A stretch of 40,298 nucleotides of DNA from Synechococcales cyanobacterium S06 (GCA_011391125.1 JAABRE010000047.1:1-40298); one strand, 5' to 3'. Counted from the stretch's first letter, positions 6,764 to 14,910 are shown. Numbers and translations: made by a program. The notes: generated by a model not told the origin, from the letters alone.

Positions 6764-9592
6764 TTAATTAATAATTTTAATTTGTTGAATTTGAGTAATT
6801 TTAATGGCTAAACCCTGAGCAGTTTTCTGAGGATCATTGGGAACTTGTATATTAATTTGTTTTCCTTGTAAAGCATTTAATTCACCATTTACTAACTTGT
6901 TAAATACTTTTTTATCAAGAGTAACAAGATAAATATTAGAATCCTGACCAGTAACTTTTAAAAGATAATTATCTCCTTGTGTAGAAATACCATTAACAGT
7001 ACCCGTCATTTCGTAAGGAATAAAACCTTCGGGACAATATAATTTAACAGGATTTTTGCTAAAATCTGTACAAATAGTTATTAATTCTACCCGTTCAATA
7101 ATTTTCTCAAATTCAGTATAATCAACTTCTTTGCCTTCACCATAATTGGTCTGTTCATAACTTTTAATTTGAGGGGAAGCAGATAACATTACTTTTTTAA
7201 TTGAGTTTTGATCTTGTTCACTTAAATTGGGAGAAATATAAACTCCTGAACCTGGTAACTTTCTACTAACACCAATTAATCTTAAATCAGGGTATTTCTT
7301 ATTAATAATATCACCAACGGCTGCTGAACCAATATCGACTTCTTTATTAATAACCATCTTTCTAATTTCTCCTCCTTTATGTCCCATATTTACAGAAATA
7401 GTTTTTCCGTATAAATCATAAACGGGCATATAAAAACTAGAGGATGAATTAAAATCACCTAAAGCAATTGTTGTACTGGGTTTTAGATCATCTAATGATT
7501 GAATGGGGGAATCCTTATGAACAATCAAACCAGCTTCATAAAAAGGTTTACCAGGGAACATATCAGCAATATGTTGATAACCTTCTTTTTTAGAATGAAT
7601 AGAAATAATGGGAGATAAAGTAAAAGCTACATCCCATCTTTTATCAGAAATTCTATGCATAGCTTCCTGATAAGAAAGAGTTTTATCACCATTAATACTT
7701 ATGGTAATTTTATTCCCTTTTAAATATTTAAAATAATTACTAGGAATTAACTCAGATTCTAAATGTTGTCGGAGTTCTGTATATCTTTCAGGTTCACCCA
7801 ATGTACCAATAGTAAGAGTATCAATACTAACTTTGGCTTTAGTAAAATAGGGGATAGATTTAATAAATAATCCTAAAAATACTACTCCTATTACACCACC
7901 CGCTATTAATAATCCTAATGGTAATGGTTTAGGTTTAGGTTTAGGTTGATTAGATTCTGATTTATCTGATTGAATACCTTTTTCAATATCTTCGGATTGT
8001 GATTCAATAGAAGAGGTAGTTTTCTCAGATGGATTGGTATTAGTATCTAAACCTTGTTGTGTAGTGTCCTCAGTTATTGGTGAAATTTCTGTCGTTTTTG
8101 GTTCATTTATGGGGTCTTCTATTATTTCTGTCTCTTTAGGTTCAGAGTTTAAATCATCTAAAATTTCTTGAGTCAAAGTATATCTTTGTTGATATTGAAT
8201 AGCGGTCATTTTCTCAAGAATTTGAATTAGTTTAGCTGATAAATGATTAGCTTTTAATTGCCATTCACCTTCATTTAAATTACTAATTCTTAATCCCGTA
8301 GCTGCTTGAATAGCAATTATTCCTACCGCATAAATATCACTACTGAATTGAGGTTGACCTTGTAATTGTTCAAAAGGCATATAACCTTTTGTACCAATAA
8401 CAATAGTTCCCTTTGTTGTATTATTAACAACTTCTTTAACTGCGCCAAAATCAATTAAATATATTTGTTGATCATTAATATTTCTAATGAGATTAGAAGG
8501 TTTTATATCTCGATGAATAATAGATAGAGAATGAACATTTTGAAGAGGCTTTAAAATATCTTTTAACAAATTAATAATCTCAGATTCAGTGAGTTTATTA
8601 CCTACTAAAATTTCTTCTTCTAAAGTATAGCCATCAATAAATTCTTGTACTAAAAAAAACTGATTATTTTCTTCAAAATAAGCTTTTAAATCGGGAATAC
8701 CCTCAATTTTATTTAATTTATCAAGACTGCGAGCTTCTCTTTCAAATAAATTTTTAGCACTATTAATAGTTCCTTCATCAGAAAATTGGGGTCGAAACTG
8801 TTTAACAACAACTTTTTTGTTAAAAGAATCAGTGTCCTCTGCTAAATAAGTTTGTCCAAAATTACCCGCTCCCAAAATATCAGTAATTTTATAATGATTA
8901 TTTATAATTGAACCAATAGATAATAAATTAATATTACTAAATTCTGATTCTGATTCACCGGATTCTAATTTTATTTGTTCAGCTTCATTTTGAGCAATAA
9001 TAATTGTTTGATTAACTTGGTTTGTATCTTTAGGTTTATTTTGAATATCATTGATTTCTTGAATGACATTTTTATAGTTAGAATCTAAAGTTTCTAATTC
9101 TAATATAGTTTCCTCTTTTTTCGGTATTTTATTCGGTTTAGGAGGTTCACTAAAAGCAGGAATAGGAATATTTTCCTTATATTTTCCATTTAATTTTAAA
9201 TACCAAATACTTAATTTATGACAGTTATTTAATTGTTTTAATGCTATTTTATAATTTTTATAGTTTTCTATTTGATTACTACCACTGACTTCGTGATTAG
9301 CTTTATTACCCGCTATTCTAATCTGATGAAATAAATTAACAACATTACTTTTAATAATGCCCTTTTCTTCTAGCTTATTTAATAAAATATATTGACTCTC
9401 TCGTGGATTAGTATAGAGTGAAATAGAAGCGGCTAATTCTTTCGCTAATAATTCCCCAAATTGTCTAATTTTCATCAAAGAAGTAATCGGGTCTTGATGA
9501 ATATATTTCTCGGCAAATATACAAAATTCCGCTAATTCGGGATAGCTATTTTTAAATATTTGAAAATTAATTGTTTCGTAAGTATCTATCAT
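6764..9592 (-). CDS. Ser/Thr kinase fused to PhnD-like binding domain (DUF4145-like, kinase, membrane span, PhnD, tail domain)
   Basis: 942 aa. Residues 1-135 are a DUF4145-like domain (IRQFGELLAKELAA, IRIAGNKANHE). The kinase domain spans about 233-480 with Gly loop GAGNFGQT (241-248), Lys264, HRD (360-362) and DFG (381-383). An acidic, Ser/Thr/Pro-rich linker (480-556) leads to one membrane span (557-580). Outside the cytoplasm are a PhnD-like binding domain (591-840; WDVAFTLSP, IALGDFNSSSSFYMP), a Cys841/Cys853 pair and a C-terminal beta domain (862-942). The layout is that of a one-component receptor kinase: ligand binding outside, phosphorylation inside. It carries in one chain what the 735-aa kinase and 387-aa PhnD-like protein carry as two. 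It starts 13 nt after the HTH gene and 24 nt before the nuclease gene. No clear Shine-Dalgarno is seen. The ligand is unknown; phosphate, phosphite or phosphonate is a family-based guess. Confidence 0.92.
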   Translation of the reverse strand: MIDTYETINFQIFKNSYPELAEFCIFAEKYIHQDPITSLMKIRQFGELLAKELAASISLYTNPRESQYILLNKLEEKGIIKSNVVNLFHQIRIAGNKANHEVSGSNQIENYKNYKIALKQLNNCHKLSIWYLKLNGKYKENIPIPAFSEPPKPNKIPKKEETILELETLDSNYKNVIQEINDIQNKPKDTNQVNQTIIIAQNEAEQIKLESGESESEFSNINLLSIGSIINNHYKITDILGAGNFGQTYLAEDTDSFNKKVVVKQFRPQFSDEGTINSAKNLFEREARSLDKLNKIEGIPDLKAYFEENNQFFLVQEFIDGYTLEEEILVGNKLTESEIINLLKDILKPLQNVHSLSIIHRDIKPSNLIRNINDQQIYLIDFGAVKEVVNNTTKGTIVIGTKGYMPFEQLQGQPQFSSDIYAVGIIAIQAATGLRISNLNEGEWQLKANHLSAKLIQILEKMTAIQYQQRYTLTQEILDDLNSEPKETEIIEDPINEPKTTEISPITEDTTQQGLDTNTNPSEKTTSSIESQSEDIEKGIQSDKSESNQPKPKPKPLPLGLLIAGGVIGVVFLGLFIKSIPYFTKAKVSIDTLTIGTLGEPERYTELRQHLESELIPSNYFKYLKGNKITISINGDKTLSYQEAMHRISDKRWDVAFTLSPIISIHSKKEGYQHIADMFPGKPFYEAGLIVHKDSPIQSLDDLKPSTTIALGDFNSSSSFYMPVYDLYGKTISVNMGHKGGEIRKMVINKEVDIGSAAVGDIINKKYPDLRLIGVSRKLPGSGVYISPNLSEQDQNSIKKVMLSASPQIKSYEQTNYGEGKEVDYTEFEKIIERVELITICTDFSKNPVKLYCPEGFIPYEMTGTVNGISTQGDNYLLKVTGQDSNIYLVTLDKKVFNKLVNGELNALQGKQINIQVPNDPQKTAQGLAIKITQIQQIKIIN

Positions 9593-9605
9593 AAATTAAA
9601 TTATC

Positions 9606-9851
9606 TTAGTAATTTTTTAATAAATCTTGACCTTTTTGACCCAGATTCTTTATCTGTTCTTCAATTAATTTAATCGCCATTTTTGAGGGATTATTATGAC
9701 CATTTTCCCAACGATTAACGGTAGGAAAAACTACACCCAAAGAATTAGCAAATTCTTCCTGAGTTAATTGTAGTTCTTTTCGTAATTCTCGTATGATTTC
9801 ACCAATAAATGGTTGTTTTGTATATTTTTTCTCCAGATGTATATAAAACAA
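9606..9851 (-). CDS. Small XRE-type helix-turn-helix regulator (TTG start proposed)
   Basis: About 81 aa from a TTG at 9849-9851. No ATG exists between the tRNA and the HTH; the only longer reading runs back through the tRNA-Pro gene and is artefactual. The core is a Cro/C1-type HTH: GEIIRELRKELQLTQEEFAN, then LGVVFPTVNRWENG, where the recognition helix is followed by the typical WENG. The gene begins about 20 nt past the 3' end of tRNA-Pro and ends 13 nt before the kinase-PhnD fusion, so it probably heads the operon and may regulate it. The start is uncertain: an alternative is a 5' truncated gene that survives beside the tRNA. Confidence 0.7.
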   Translation of the reverse strand: MFYIHLEKKYTKQPFIGEIIRELRKELQLTQEEFANSLGVVFPTVNRWENGHNNPSKMAIKLIEEQIKNLGQKGQDLLKNY

Positions 9852-9870
9852 TATACAATAGTTGAATAAA

Positions 9871-9944
9871 TCGGGATGACAGGATTTGAACCTGCGGCTT
9901 CCGCGTCCCGAACGCGGCGCGCTACCAAGCTGCGCTACATCCCG
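9871..9944 (-). tRNA. trnP: tRNA-Pro (anticodon CGG)
   Basis: The minus strand folds as a full cloverleaf: acceptor CGGGATG pairing with CATCCCG, D arm with AGCTTGGTAGC, anticodon stem CCGCG/CGCGG with loop TTCGGGA (anticodon CGG), and T arm with GGTTCAAATCC. The discriminator is A and no CCA is encoded. The operon with the HTH gene and the kinases starts just past its 3' end, a usual position for integrated elements, but no second copy of the tRNA 3' end occurs in the window. Confidence 0.97.
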
Positions 9945-9953
9945 TTTAATGGC

Positions 9954-9959
9954 ATTATA
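9954..9959 (-). promoter_or_regulatory. Probable -10 box for tRNA-Pro (and perhaps the operon)
   Basis: TATAAT on the minus strand, 9 nt upstream of the tRNA 5' end. No good -35 hexamer is seen at 16-18 nt. Since there is no obvious separate promoter between the tRNA and the HTH gene, read-through from here into the operon is possible. Confidence 0.4.
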
Positions 9960-10292
9960 ACCCATTCGTAAACAATTATTAATTAATTCTGCTAAATTGT
10001 CAATAACTTGGTTAACATTGCCAAAATAAGTGCAATCTTTGTCCTAGTTTGCAAATAATAGCAACGAGCAATTTGCTTCCCTTGTTACGCAGGGTGTTTT
10101 CATGCTAAATTTTTGATGGGGAACAAGGACTCCTAAACAAGGAGTTAGGGAGTTAAGAATATCGTTCCTCTAATCCCCCAATCCCCCAATACCCTAAGTC
10201 TCTACCGTTTTTACTTCCGAGAAAGAAAACGCCCTGCTTGTTACGGTGATTGCTAAACTTGAGCTAATCTTACGGAATTATTGCTTAATCAG
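9960..10292. other. Intergenic region between divergent tRNA-Pro and permease
   Basis: Apart from the -10 box of the tRNA and the MITE copy at 10090-10236, I see no gene. Sequence 10246-10292 leads to the permease start and has no strong Shine-Dalgarno. Confidence 0.6.
10081..10245. mobile_element. MITE-like element, copy A (with 9-bp target duplication)
   Basis: Element 10090-10236 (147 bp) has inverted ends CAGGGTGTTTTC and GAAAACGCCCTG (11 of 12 matched). It is flanked by a perfect 9-bp direct repeat CTTGTTACG at 10081-10089 and 10237-10245. Reverse-complemented, it matches copy B at 36544-36731 over both ends, including the stretch ACTTAGGGTATTGGGGGATT. It contains no coding frame, so a transposase must act in trans. 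Confidence 0.8.
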
Positions 10293-11321
10293 ATGAATTT
10301 TGGTCAATGGCTTGGTTTAATTACCCTTATTATTTGTTTTTATATTATTTGGCAGATTCGACAAATAATATTATTGCTTTTTACTGCTGTTATTTTAGCT
10401 ACTGCTTTAAATCGTTTAGTCAGAAAATTACAAGTTTGGGGAATTAAACGCAAATTTGCGATTCCGCTGATTCTTTTTGGCTGTTTTATCTTCGCTATTT
10501 TGGTGTTTAATTTACTTATTCCTCCTTTTATTGATCAGTTTCAAGAATTACTTAAACTTCTCCCTAAAGGGTTTGAACAGTTATATGCTAAATTGCACAA
10601 CTTAGAATCACAAAATTTTGACTGGCTTCCTCCTCTACCTGCTACCTCAGAAATTATAAATCAGTTACAATTAACCGATTTATTTCAAAATTTTCTCTCC
10701 TTTTTCTCTAATTCTTTCAATGCTTTTTTACAGGTATTACTGATTTTAATCTTAACAGTAATGCTTTTATCTAATCCTTTTGCTTATCGTCGCGCTTTTC
10801 TATTACTTTTTCCCTCTTTTTATCGTCGTCGCACTGATGAAATTTTATCGGAATGTGAGTTGGCTTTAGGTAATTGGTTAACGGGAATTACTATTACTTC
10901 TCTGTTTATCGGTGTCTCATGTGGTTTGGGTTTGTCGGTTTTACAAGTTCGTTTAGTCTTAGCTCATTCTTTTATAGCAGGTATGCTTAATTTTATTCCC
11001 AATATTGGTCCAACTACCAGTCTTATTTTTCCGATTATGATTGCTTTATTGGATGATCCTTGGAAAATTATTCCGATTTTTATTTGGTATTTTATTGTCC
11101 AAAATCTTGAAAGTTATTGGCTTTCACCTACTATTATGGCTAAACAGGTTTCTCTTTTACCTGCGATTACTTTATCAGCTCAAATTTTCTGTGCTTCTAC
11201 TTTAGGTTTGTTAGGTTTGATATTAGCTTTACCCCTTACTGTGGTTGCCAAAACTTGGATTGAAGCTCTTTTATTTGAGGATATTCTTGATAAATGGGAA
11301 GTGGATAAAATTAATTCTTAA
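10293..11321 (+). CDS. AI-2E / PerM-family membrane permease
   Basis: 342 aa from ATG 10293 (MNFGQWLGLITL); a TTG at 10281 would add four residues. Several hydrophobic segments are visible: about 8-40 as a near-continuous pair, 55-75, 140-165, 205-235, 240-265 and 295-325. The C-terminal region has the family hallmark FIPNIGPTTSLIFP followed by IVQNLESYWLSPTIMAK. The family (UPF0118, PerM/TqsA) includes proposed autoinducer-2 exporters and Na+/H+ antiporters; the substrate cannot be told from sequence, and cyanobacterial members are mostly uncharacterised. It is a single-gene unit, followed directly by a terminator that overlaps its stop codon. Confidence 0.9.
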   Translation: MNFGQWLGLITLIICFYIIWQIRQIILLLFTAVILATALNRLVRKLQVWGIKRKFAIPLILFGCFIFAILVFNLLIPPFIDQFQELLKLLPKGFEQLYAKLHNLESQNFDWLPPLPATSEIINQLQLTDLFQNFLSFFSNSFNAFLQVLLILILTVMLLSNPFAYRRAFLLLFPSFYRRRTDEILSECELALGNWLTGITITSLFIGVSCGLGLSVLQVRLVLAHSFIAGMLNFIPNIGPTTSLIFPIMIALLDDPWKIIPIFIWYFIVQNLESYWLSPTIMAKQVSLLPAITLSAQIFCASTLGLLGLILALPLTVVAKTWIEALLFEDILDKWEVDKINS

Positions 11322-11343
11322 ACTCAGACTAAGGAGTTTTTTT
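11320..11343 (+). terminator. Terminator of the permease gene
   Basis: AAACTC and GAGTTT form a 6-bp stem around an 8-nt loop, followed by T residues. The stem begins inside the TAA stop codon (11319-11321). Confidence 0.6.
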
Positions 11344-11689
11344 ATGCTCTATTTATGTTGTGATGTTTGTTTCAATTGAAATAGCAATAACTTTAGGGAT
11401 TAGTTTCTCTCAAAATTTGTGAGGGTAAATCTAATTATAGCACTTGCCAAATTTATGAGGACTCTTTTCCCCCTCTCCCTTTGGGATGAGGGGGGTAGGG
11501 GGGTGAGGGGTTGTATCTCATTTAATCTGAAAATGCTATAGTTAAAAAATTGACGAGTATTTAACTAATTAGAATAATTGTTAGGGATAACAACTATTGT
11601 TAATGGTGAAAACAAACTAATCTTAGTGTCCTGATTTAAAGAAGTGCAAAATGCCAATTTTATCAGCGTATTCTGCACTAAAAAAATAA
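11344..11689. other. Intergenic region between convergent permease and methyltransferase
   Basis: It contains the small repeat at 11436-11540 and a weak inverted repeat AAGTGCA (11642-11648) / TGCACT (11674-11679) that could help terminate the methyltransferase transcript. No gene is seen. Confidence 0.5.
11436..11540. repeat. Possible second small MITE-like repeat with G-rich core
   Basis: TATAGCA at the left and TGCTATA at the right form inverted ends about 105 bp apart. The core holds CCCCCTCTCCCTTTGGG and several runs of four to six G. A terminal TA would fit an IS630/Tc1-type target duplication. Only one copy is seen in the window, so mobility is not shown. Confidence 0.35.
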
Positions 11690-12709
11690 CTAAATTTTCA
11701 CTCCTTCAATAATACAAATGTCCTCAGAAGTACGCACAATTTTAGTTAATTTTAAACCAGATTGTGCAAATAAAGTCTTAAATTCTTCCTCTGTTCTTTC
11801 CTTACCACCCGGACACATGACTAACATATTCAAATCTAACATTTTAGCCGCAGAAGGCTTATTACCATGGGGAACAACCATTTCCATAACTAAAATTTTC
11901 CCATGATCTGGCAAAACTTTGCGACAATTTTTCAGAATTTTAATTGACCTTTGATCATCCCAATCATGAATAATATGTTTTAACAAATATGCATCTCCTC
12001 CCGTTGGAATTTCTGCAAAAAAACTGCCACTAACTTTTTGACAACGATTAGTAATTCCGTGTTTTTCCAAAGTAGAATCACAATGATCAATTACATATTT
12101 TTCATCAAAAAGAATACCCTTATTATCCGGATATTTTTGCAATAAAGTTCCTAACATTTCACCATAACCACCTCCCACATCAACTAAGATTTTAAATGGT
12201 GAAAAATCGTAACTCGTCATAATGGCAGCTTCCTCAGAGTATGAAAAACTATTCATTGCCTGCTCAAAAATTTCTGCATCTTCGGGATGAGATTTAAAAT
12301 ATTCAAATACCGGCATATCGAAATAATCATCAAATGCAGGTTTTCCTGTTTTAATACTATATAGAAGCTTACCCCAAGGTTGATAATGGGGAGATTCTCC
12401 TAACATAATTGATGTCGCTTTCAAAGATTGAGGATGATCAGTGCATAAATATTCAGCTAAAGGGGTTAAAGAAAATTGTTGCTCGGCATTTTCGCTGAAA
12501 ATACCAACACCGGCTAAACCTCTCATAAGTCGATATAAAGCAGAGGAATTACTATTAGTAATCGTAGCTAATTCATCGCAAGATTTAGGATTTTCTTTCA
12601 GTAAATCTGCGATTCCTAACTTAGCAACGGCAGAAATTGATTGAGCGATCCAATAACCAGAAATCATTTGCATTAATTGAGTGTGAAGTGTCAATTCAGG
12701 TGTTTTCAT
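11690..12709 (-). CDS. SAM-dependent O-methyltransferase (COMT/ASMT/CrtF type)
   Basis: 339 aa, the usual length for this class. Residues 10-90 are the winged-helix dimerisation domain (ALYRLMRGLAGVGIF). The SAM-binding motif is DVGGGYG at 177-183. HIIHDWDD at 245-252 carries the likely catalytic His248, and KILVMEMVVP follows. Relatives methylate hydroxyls of plant phenolics, polyketides, carotenoid intermediates (CrtF) or acetylserotonin; the substrate here cannot be assigned, and no biosynthetic neighbour is present. It is divergent from the S9 peptidase gene and seems to be monocistronic. Confidence 0.88.
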   Translation of the reverse strand: MKTPELTLHTQLMQMISGYWIAQSISAVAKLGIADLLKENPKSCDELATITNSNSSALYRLMRGLAGVGIFSENAEQQFSLTPLAEYLCTDHPQSLKATSIMLGESPHYQPWGKLLYSIKTGKPAFDDYFDMPVFEYFKSHPEDAEIFEQAMNSFSYSEEAAIMTSYDFSPFKILVDVGGGYGEMLGTLLQKYPDNKGILFDEKYVIDHCDSTLEKHGITNRCQKVSGSFFAEIPTGGDAYLLKHIIHDWDDQRSIKILKNCRKVLPDHGKILVMEMVVPHGNKPSAAKMLDLNMLVMCPGGKERTEEEFKTLFAQSGLKLTKIVRTSEDICIIEGVKI

Positions 12710-12736
12710 AGTATAATTATTGGCAATATTGTGAAT

Positions 12737-12754
12737 AAGTTAAATTATAACTTA
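12737..12754 (-). promoter_or_regulatory. Palindrome in the methyltransferase promoter region
   Basis: An 18-bp near-palindrome (GTTAAATTATAACTTAAC, 16 of 18 symmetric) lies 28 nt upstream of the methyltransferase ATG, and its minus-strand reading contains TATAAT. It may be a -10 box overlapped by an operator. AT-rich sequence produces such palindromes by chance. Confidence 0.25.
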
Positions 12755-12916
12755 ACAAAAAAAATAATCAGTAAATTTTACCCATAAACTTTACAATTCT
12801 CAAAATAATTATCACTGATCTGGTTAATTGTTATATACTTATTAAGTAGAGTTGCCACTCTCAAAAAATTTTTTACCTTTAAGTGAGATAAATTACAACA
12901 AAATTCTGAAAAAAAT

Positions 12917-14842
12917 ATGACTCAAATTAAAGAATACGGAAGCTGGAAATCCCCAATAACGGCTGATTTAATAGTAGCAGGAAGTATCGGTTTAGCTGAA
13001 CCAATATTCGATGGTGACGATATTTATTGGTTAGAAAAAAGACCGACGGAAGGAGGTAGAAATGTCATTGTCAAAAGGCAAAAAGACGGGACAATAAAAG
13101 ATATAACTCCTGCTCCTTTTAATGTTAGAAACCGAGTCCATGAATACGGGGGAGGTGCATTTTTAGTGGTTAATGGTGACATATTTTTCTCTAATTTTCA
13201 GGACCAAAGACTCTATAAACACCGAGAAAATACGACACCTCAACCCCTAACTGAAGAATCGAAAAAACGTTTTGCAGAATTTATTTTTGACAAAGAAAGA
13301 AGTCGTTTAATTTGTGTTTGTGAGGATCATTTTAAGCAAAATTCTGAACCTAAAAATAGTCTGGTAACAGTCGATATAAATACAGGAATTATTACTACTT
13401 TAATTTCGGGACATGACTTTTATTCTGCTCCTGTTTTATCCCCCAATGGTCAATATTTAGCTTATGTTACTTGGGATCATCCGAATTTACCTTGGGATAA
13501 TACCCAACTATGGTTAGGGGAGTTTAATTCTCAGGGAAATTTAACTAATATTAAACTAATTGCTGGAGAAAATGAGTCCATTTGTCAACCCCAATTTGCT
13601 CCAGATAATACCCTTTATTTTAGTAGTGATAGAAATAATTGGTGGAATTTTTATCGTTACAATTCCCACCAAGAAATTGAGCCAATTTTTCCTAAAAATG
13701 CGGAATTTGGCTTTCCTCATTGGGTTTTCGGGGAGTCAATTTACGGGTTTTTAGACTTAGAAAATATCCTCTGTACTTACACTGAAAATGGTAGTTGGTT
13801 TTTAGCAAAAATTAATACTAAAAGTAAGCAATTAACTCCCCTTGAAACTAACTTTAATTACCTTGCTTATTTACAGGTAAAAAGTAATCAAGTCCTGTTT
13901 TTAGGAGCATCCCCCCGTCAATATAGCGCCATAATTAAACTCGATTTAAGCAGCAATACCAGCGAAATTTTGCGCGAATCTAGCACCTTGGCGATAGATT
14001 CAGGCTACATTTCCTCACCGGAGGCGATCGCCTTTGCCACTGAATATGGTTTAATAGCTTATGCATGGTACTATCCGCCGACAAATAAGGACTATATTGC
14101 GCCGAAAAATAGCCTTCCTCCCCTGTTAGTTAGGAGTCATGGAGGACCCACCGCAGCTACCTCCGCAAGCCTTAATTTGAAGGTACAATATTGGACAAGT
14201 CGAGGTTTTGCCTATATTGATGTAAACTACGGCGGTAGCACGGGTTATGGTAGAGAATATCGTCAAAGGTTGTCGAAAAACTGGGGTATTGTCGATGTCA
14301 ACGACTGTATAAATGCAGCTAAATATTTAGTCAAACAGGGAAAAGTTGACCCTGAAAAATTAGCAATTGCGGGGGGAAGTGCGGGAGGTTATACTACTTT
14401 AGCAGCCTTAACTTTCCATGATACATTTAAAGCGGGAGCGAGCTATTATGGTATTAGTAATTTAGAAACTTTGGCGACAGATACCCATAAATTTGAAGCG
14501 AGATATTTAGATAATTTGATCGGGAAATATCCAGAGGAAAAAGCAATTTATGAACAGAGATCACCGATTAATTATACTAATAAATTATCCTGTCCCATAA
14601 TCTTTTTCCAAGGATTAGAAGATAAAGTCGTGCCACCAAATCAAGCGGAAATAATGGTGGAAGCTTTGAAAAATAAGGGTTTACCCGTTGCTTATTTAGC
14701 CTTTGAAGGAGAGCAACATGGTTTCCGTAAAGCGGAAAATATTAAGCAGGCCTTAAATAGCGAATTTTATTTTTATAGTCGTATTTTCGGTTTTCAAGTA
14801 GCAGATGAAATAGAGGAAGTGGAAATCTTTAATCTTGATTAA
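12917..14842 (+). CDS. S9 family peptidase (prolyl oligopeptidase / acylaminoacyl-peptidase type)
   Basis: 641 aa. The N-terminal 370 residues have the repeated pattern of a beta-propeller (YSAPVLSPNGQYLAYVTW, ICQPQFAPDNTLYFSSDRN). The C-terminal alpha/beta-hydrolase has Ser488 in GGSAGG, Asp569 in GLEDKVVPP and His601 in GEQHGF, a complete catalytic triad. SHGGPT at about residues 411-416 supplies the oxyanion region. No signal peptide is visible, so it is probably cytoplasmic and degrades short peptides or removes blocked N-terminal residues. It is transcribed alone and divergent from the methyltransferase. The family assignment is firm; peptide specificity is not. Confidence 0.93.
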   Translation: MTQIKEYGSWKSPITADLIVAGSIGLAEPIFDGDDIYWLEKRPTEGGRNVIVKRQKDGTIKDITPAPFNVRNRVHEYGGGAFLVVNGDIFFSNFQDQRLYKHRENTTPQPLTEESKKRFAEFIFDKERSRLICVCEDHFKQNSEPKNSLVTVDINTGIITTLISGHDFYSAPVLSPNGQYLAYVTWDHPNLPWDNTQLWLGEFNSQGNLTNIKLIAGENESICQPQFAPDNTLYFSSDRNNWWNFYRYNSHQEIEPIFPKNAEFGFPHWVFGESIYGFLDLENILCTYTENGSWFLAKINTKSKQLTPLETNFNYLAYLQVKSNQVLFLGASPRQYSAIIKLDLSSNTSEILRESSTLAIDSGYISSPEAIAFATEYGLIAYAWYYPPTNKDYIAPKNSLPPLLVRSHGGPTAATSASLNLKVQYWTSRGFAYIDVNYGGSTGYGREYRQRLSKNWGIVDVNDCINAAKYLVKQGKVDPEKLAIAGGSAGGYTTLAALTFHDTFKAGASYYGISNLETLATDTHKFEARYLDNLIGKYPEEKAIYEQRSPINYTNKLSCPIIFFQGLEDKVVPPNQAEIMVEALKNKGLPVAYLAFEGEQHGFRKAENIKQALNSEFYFYSRIFGFQVADEIEEVEIFNLD

Positions 14843-14910
14843 TGATCTGGATTTTTCATGGGATTATCATGTAAAAAGGGTTCCTTGTTTGAAGCCAAAA
14901 AAAAGCGCTA

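Noticed and set aside
297-9944. Prophage or complete integrative element
   Set aside because: No integrase, structural or replication gene is seen, and no repeat of the tRNA end lies within the window.
9852-9965. Upstream extension of the HTH gene, starting MGYNAIKRDVAQLGSAPR
   Set aside because: It is translated from the tRNA-Pro gene; the peptide DVAQLGSAPRSGRGSRRFK is the usual artefact of reading a tRNA as protein.
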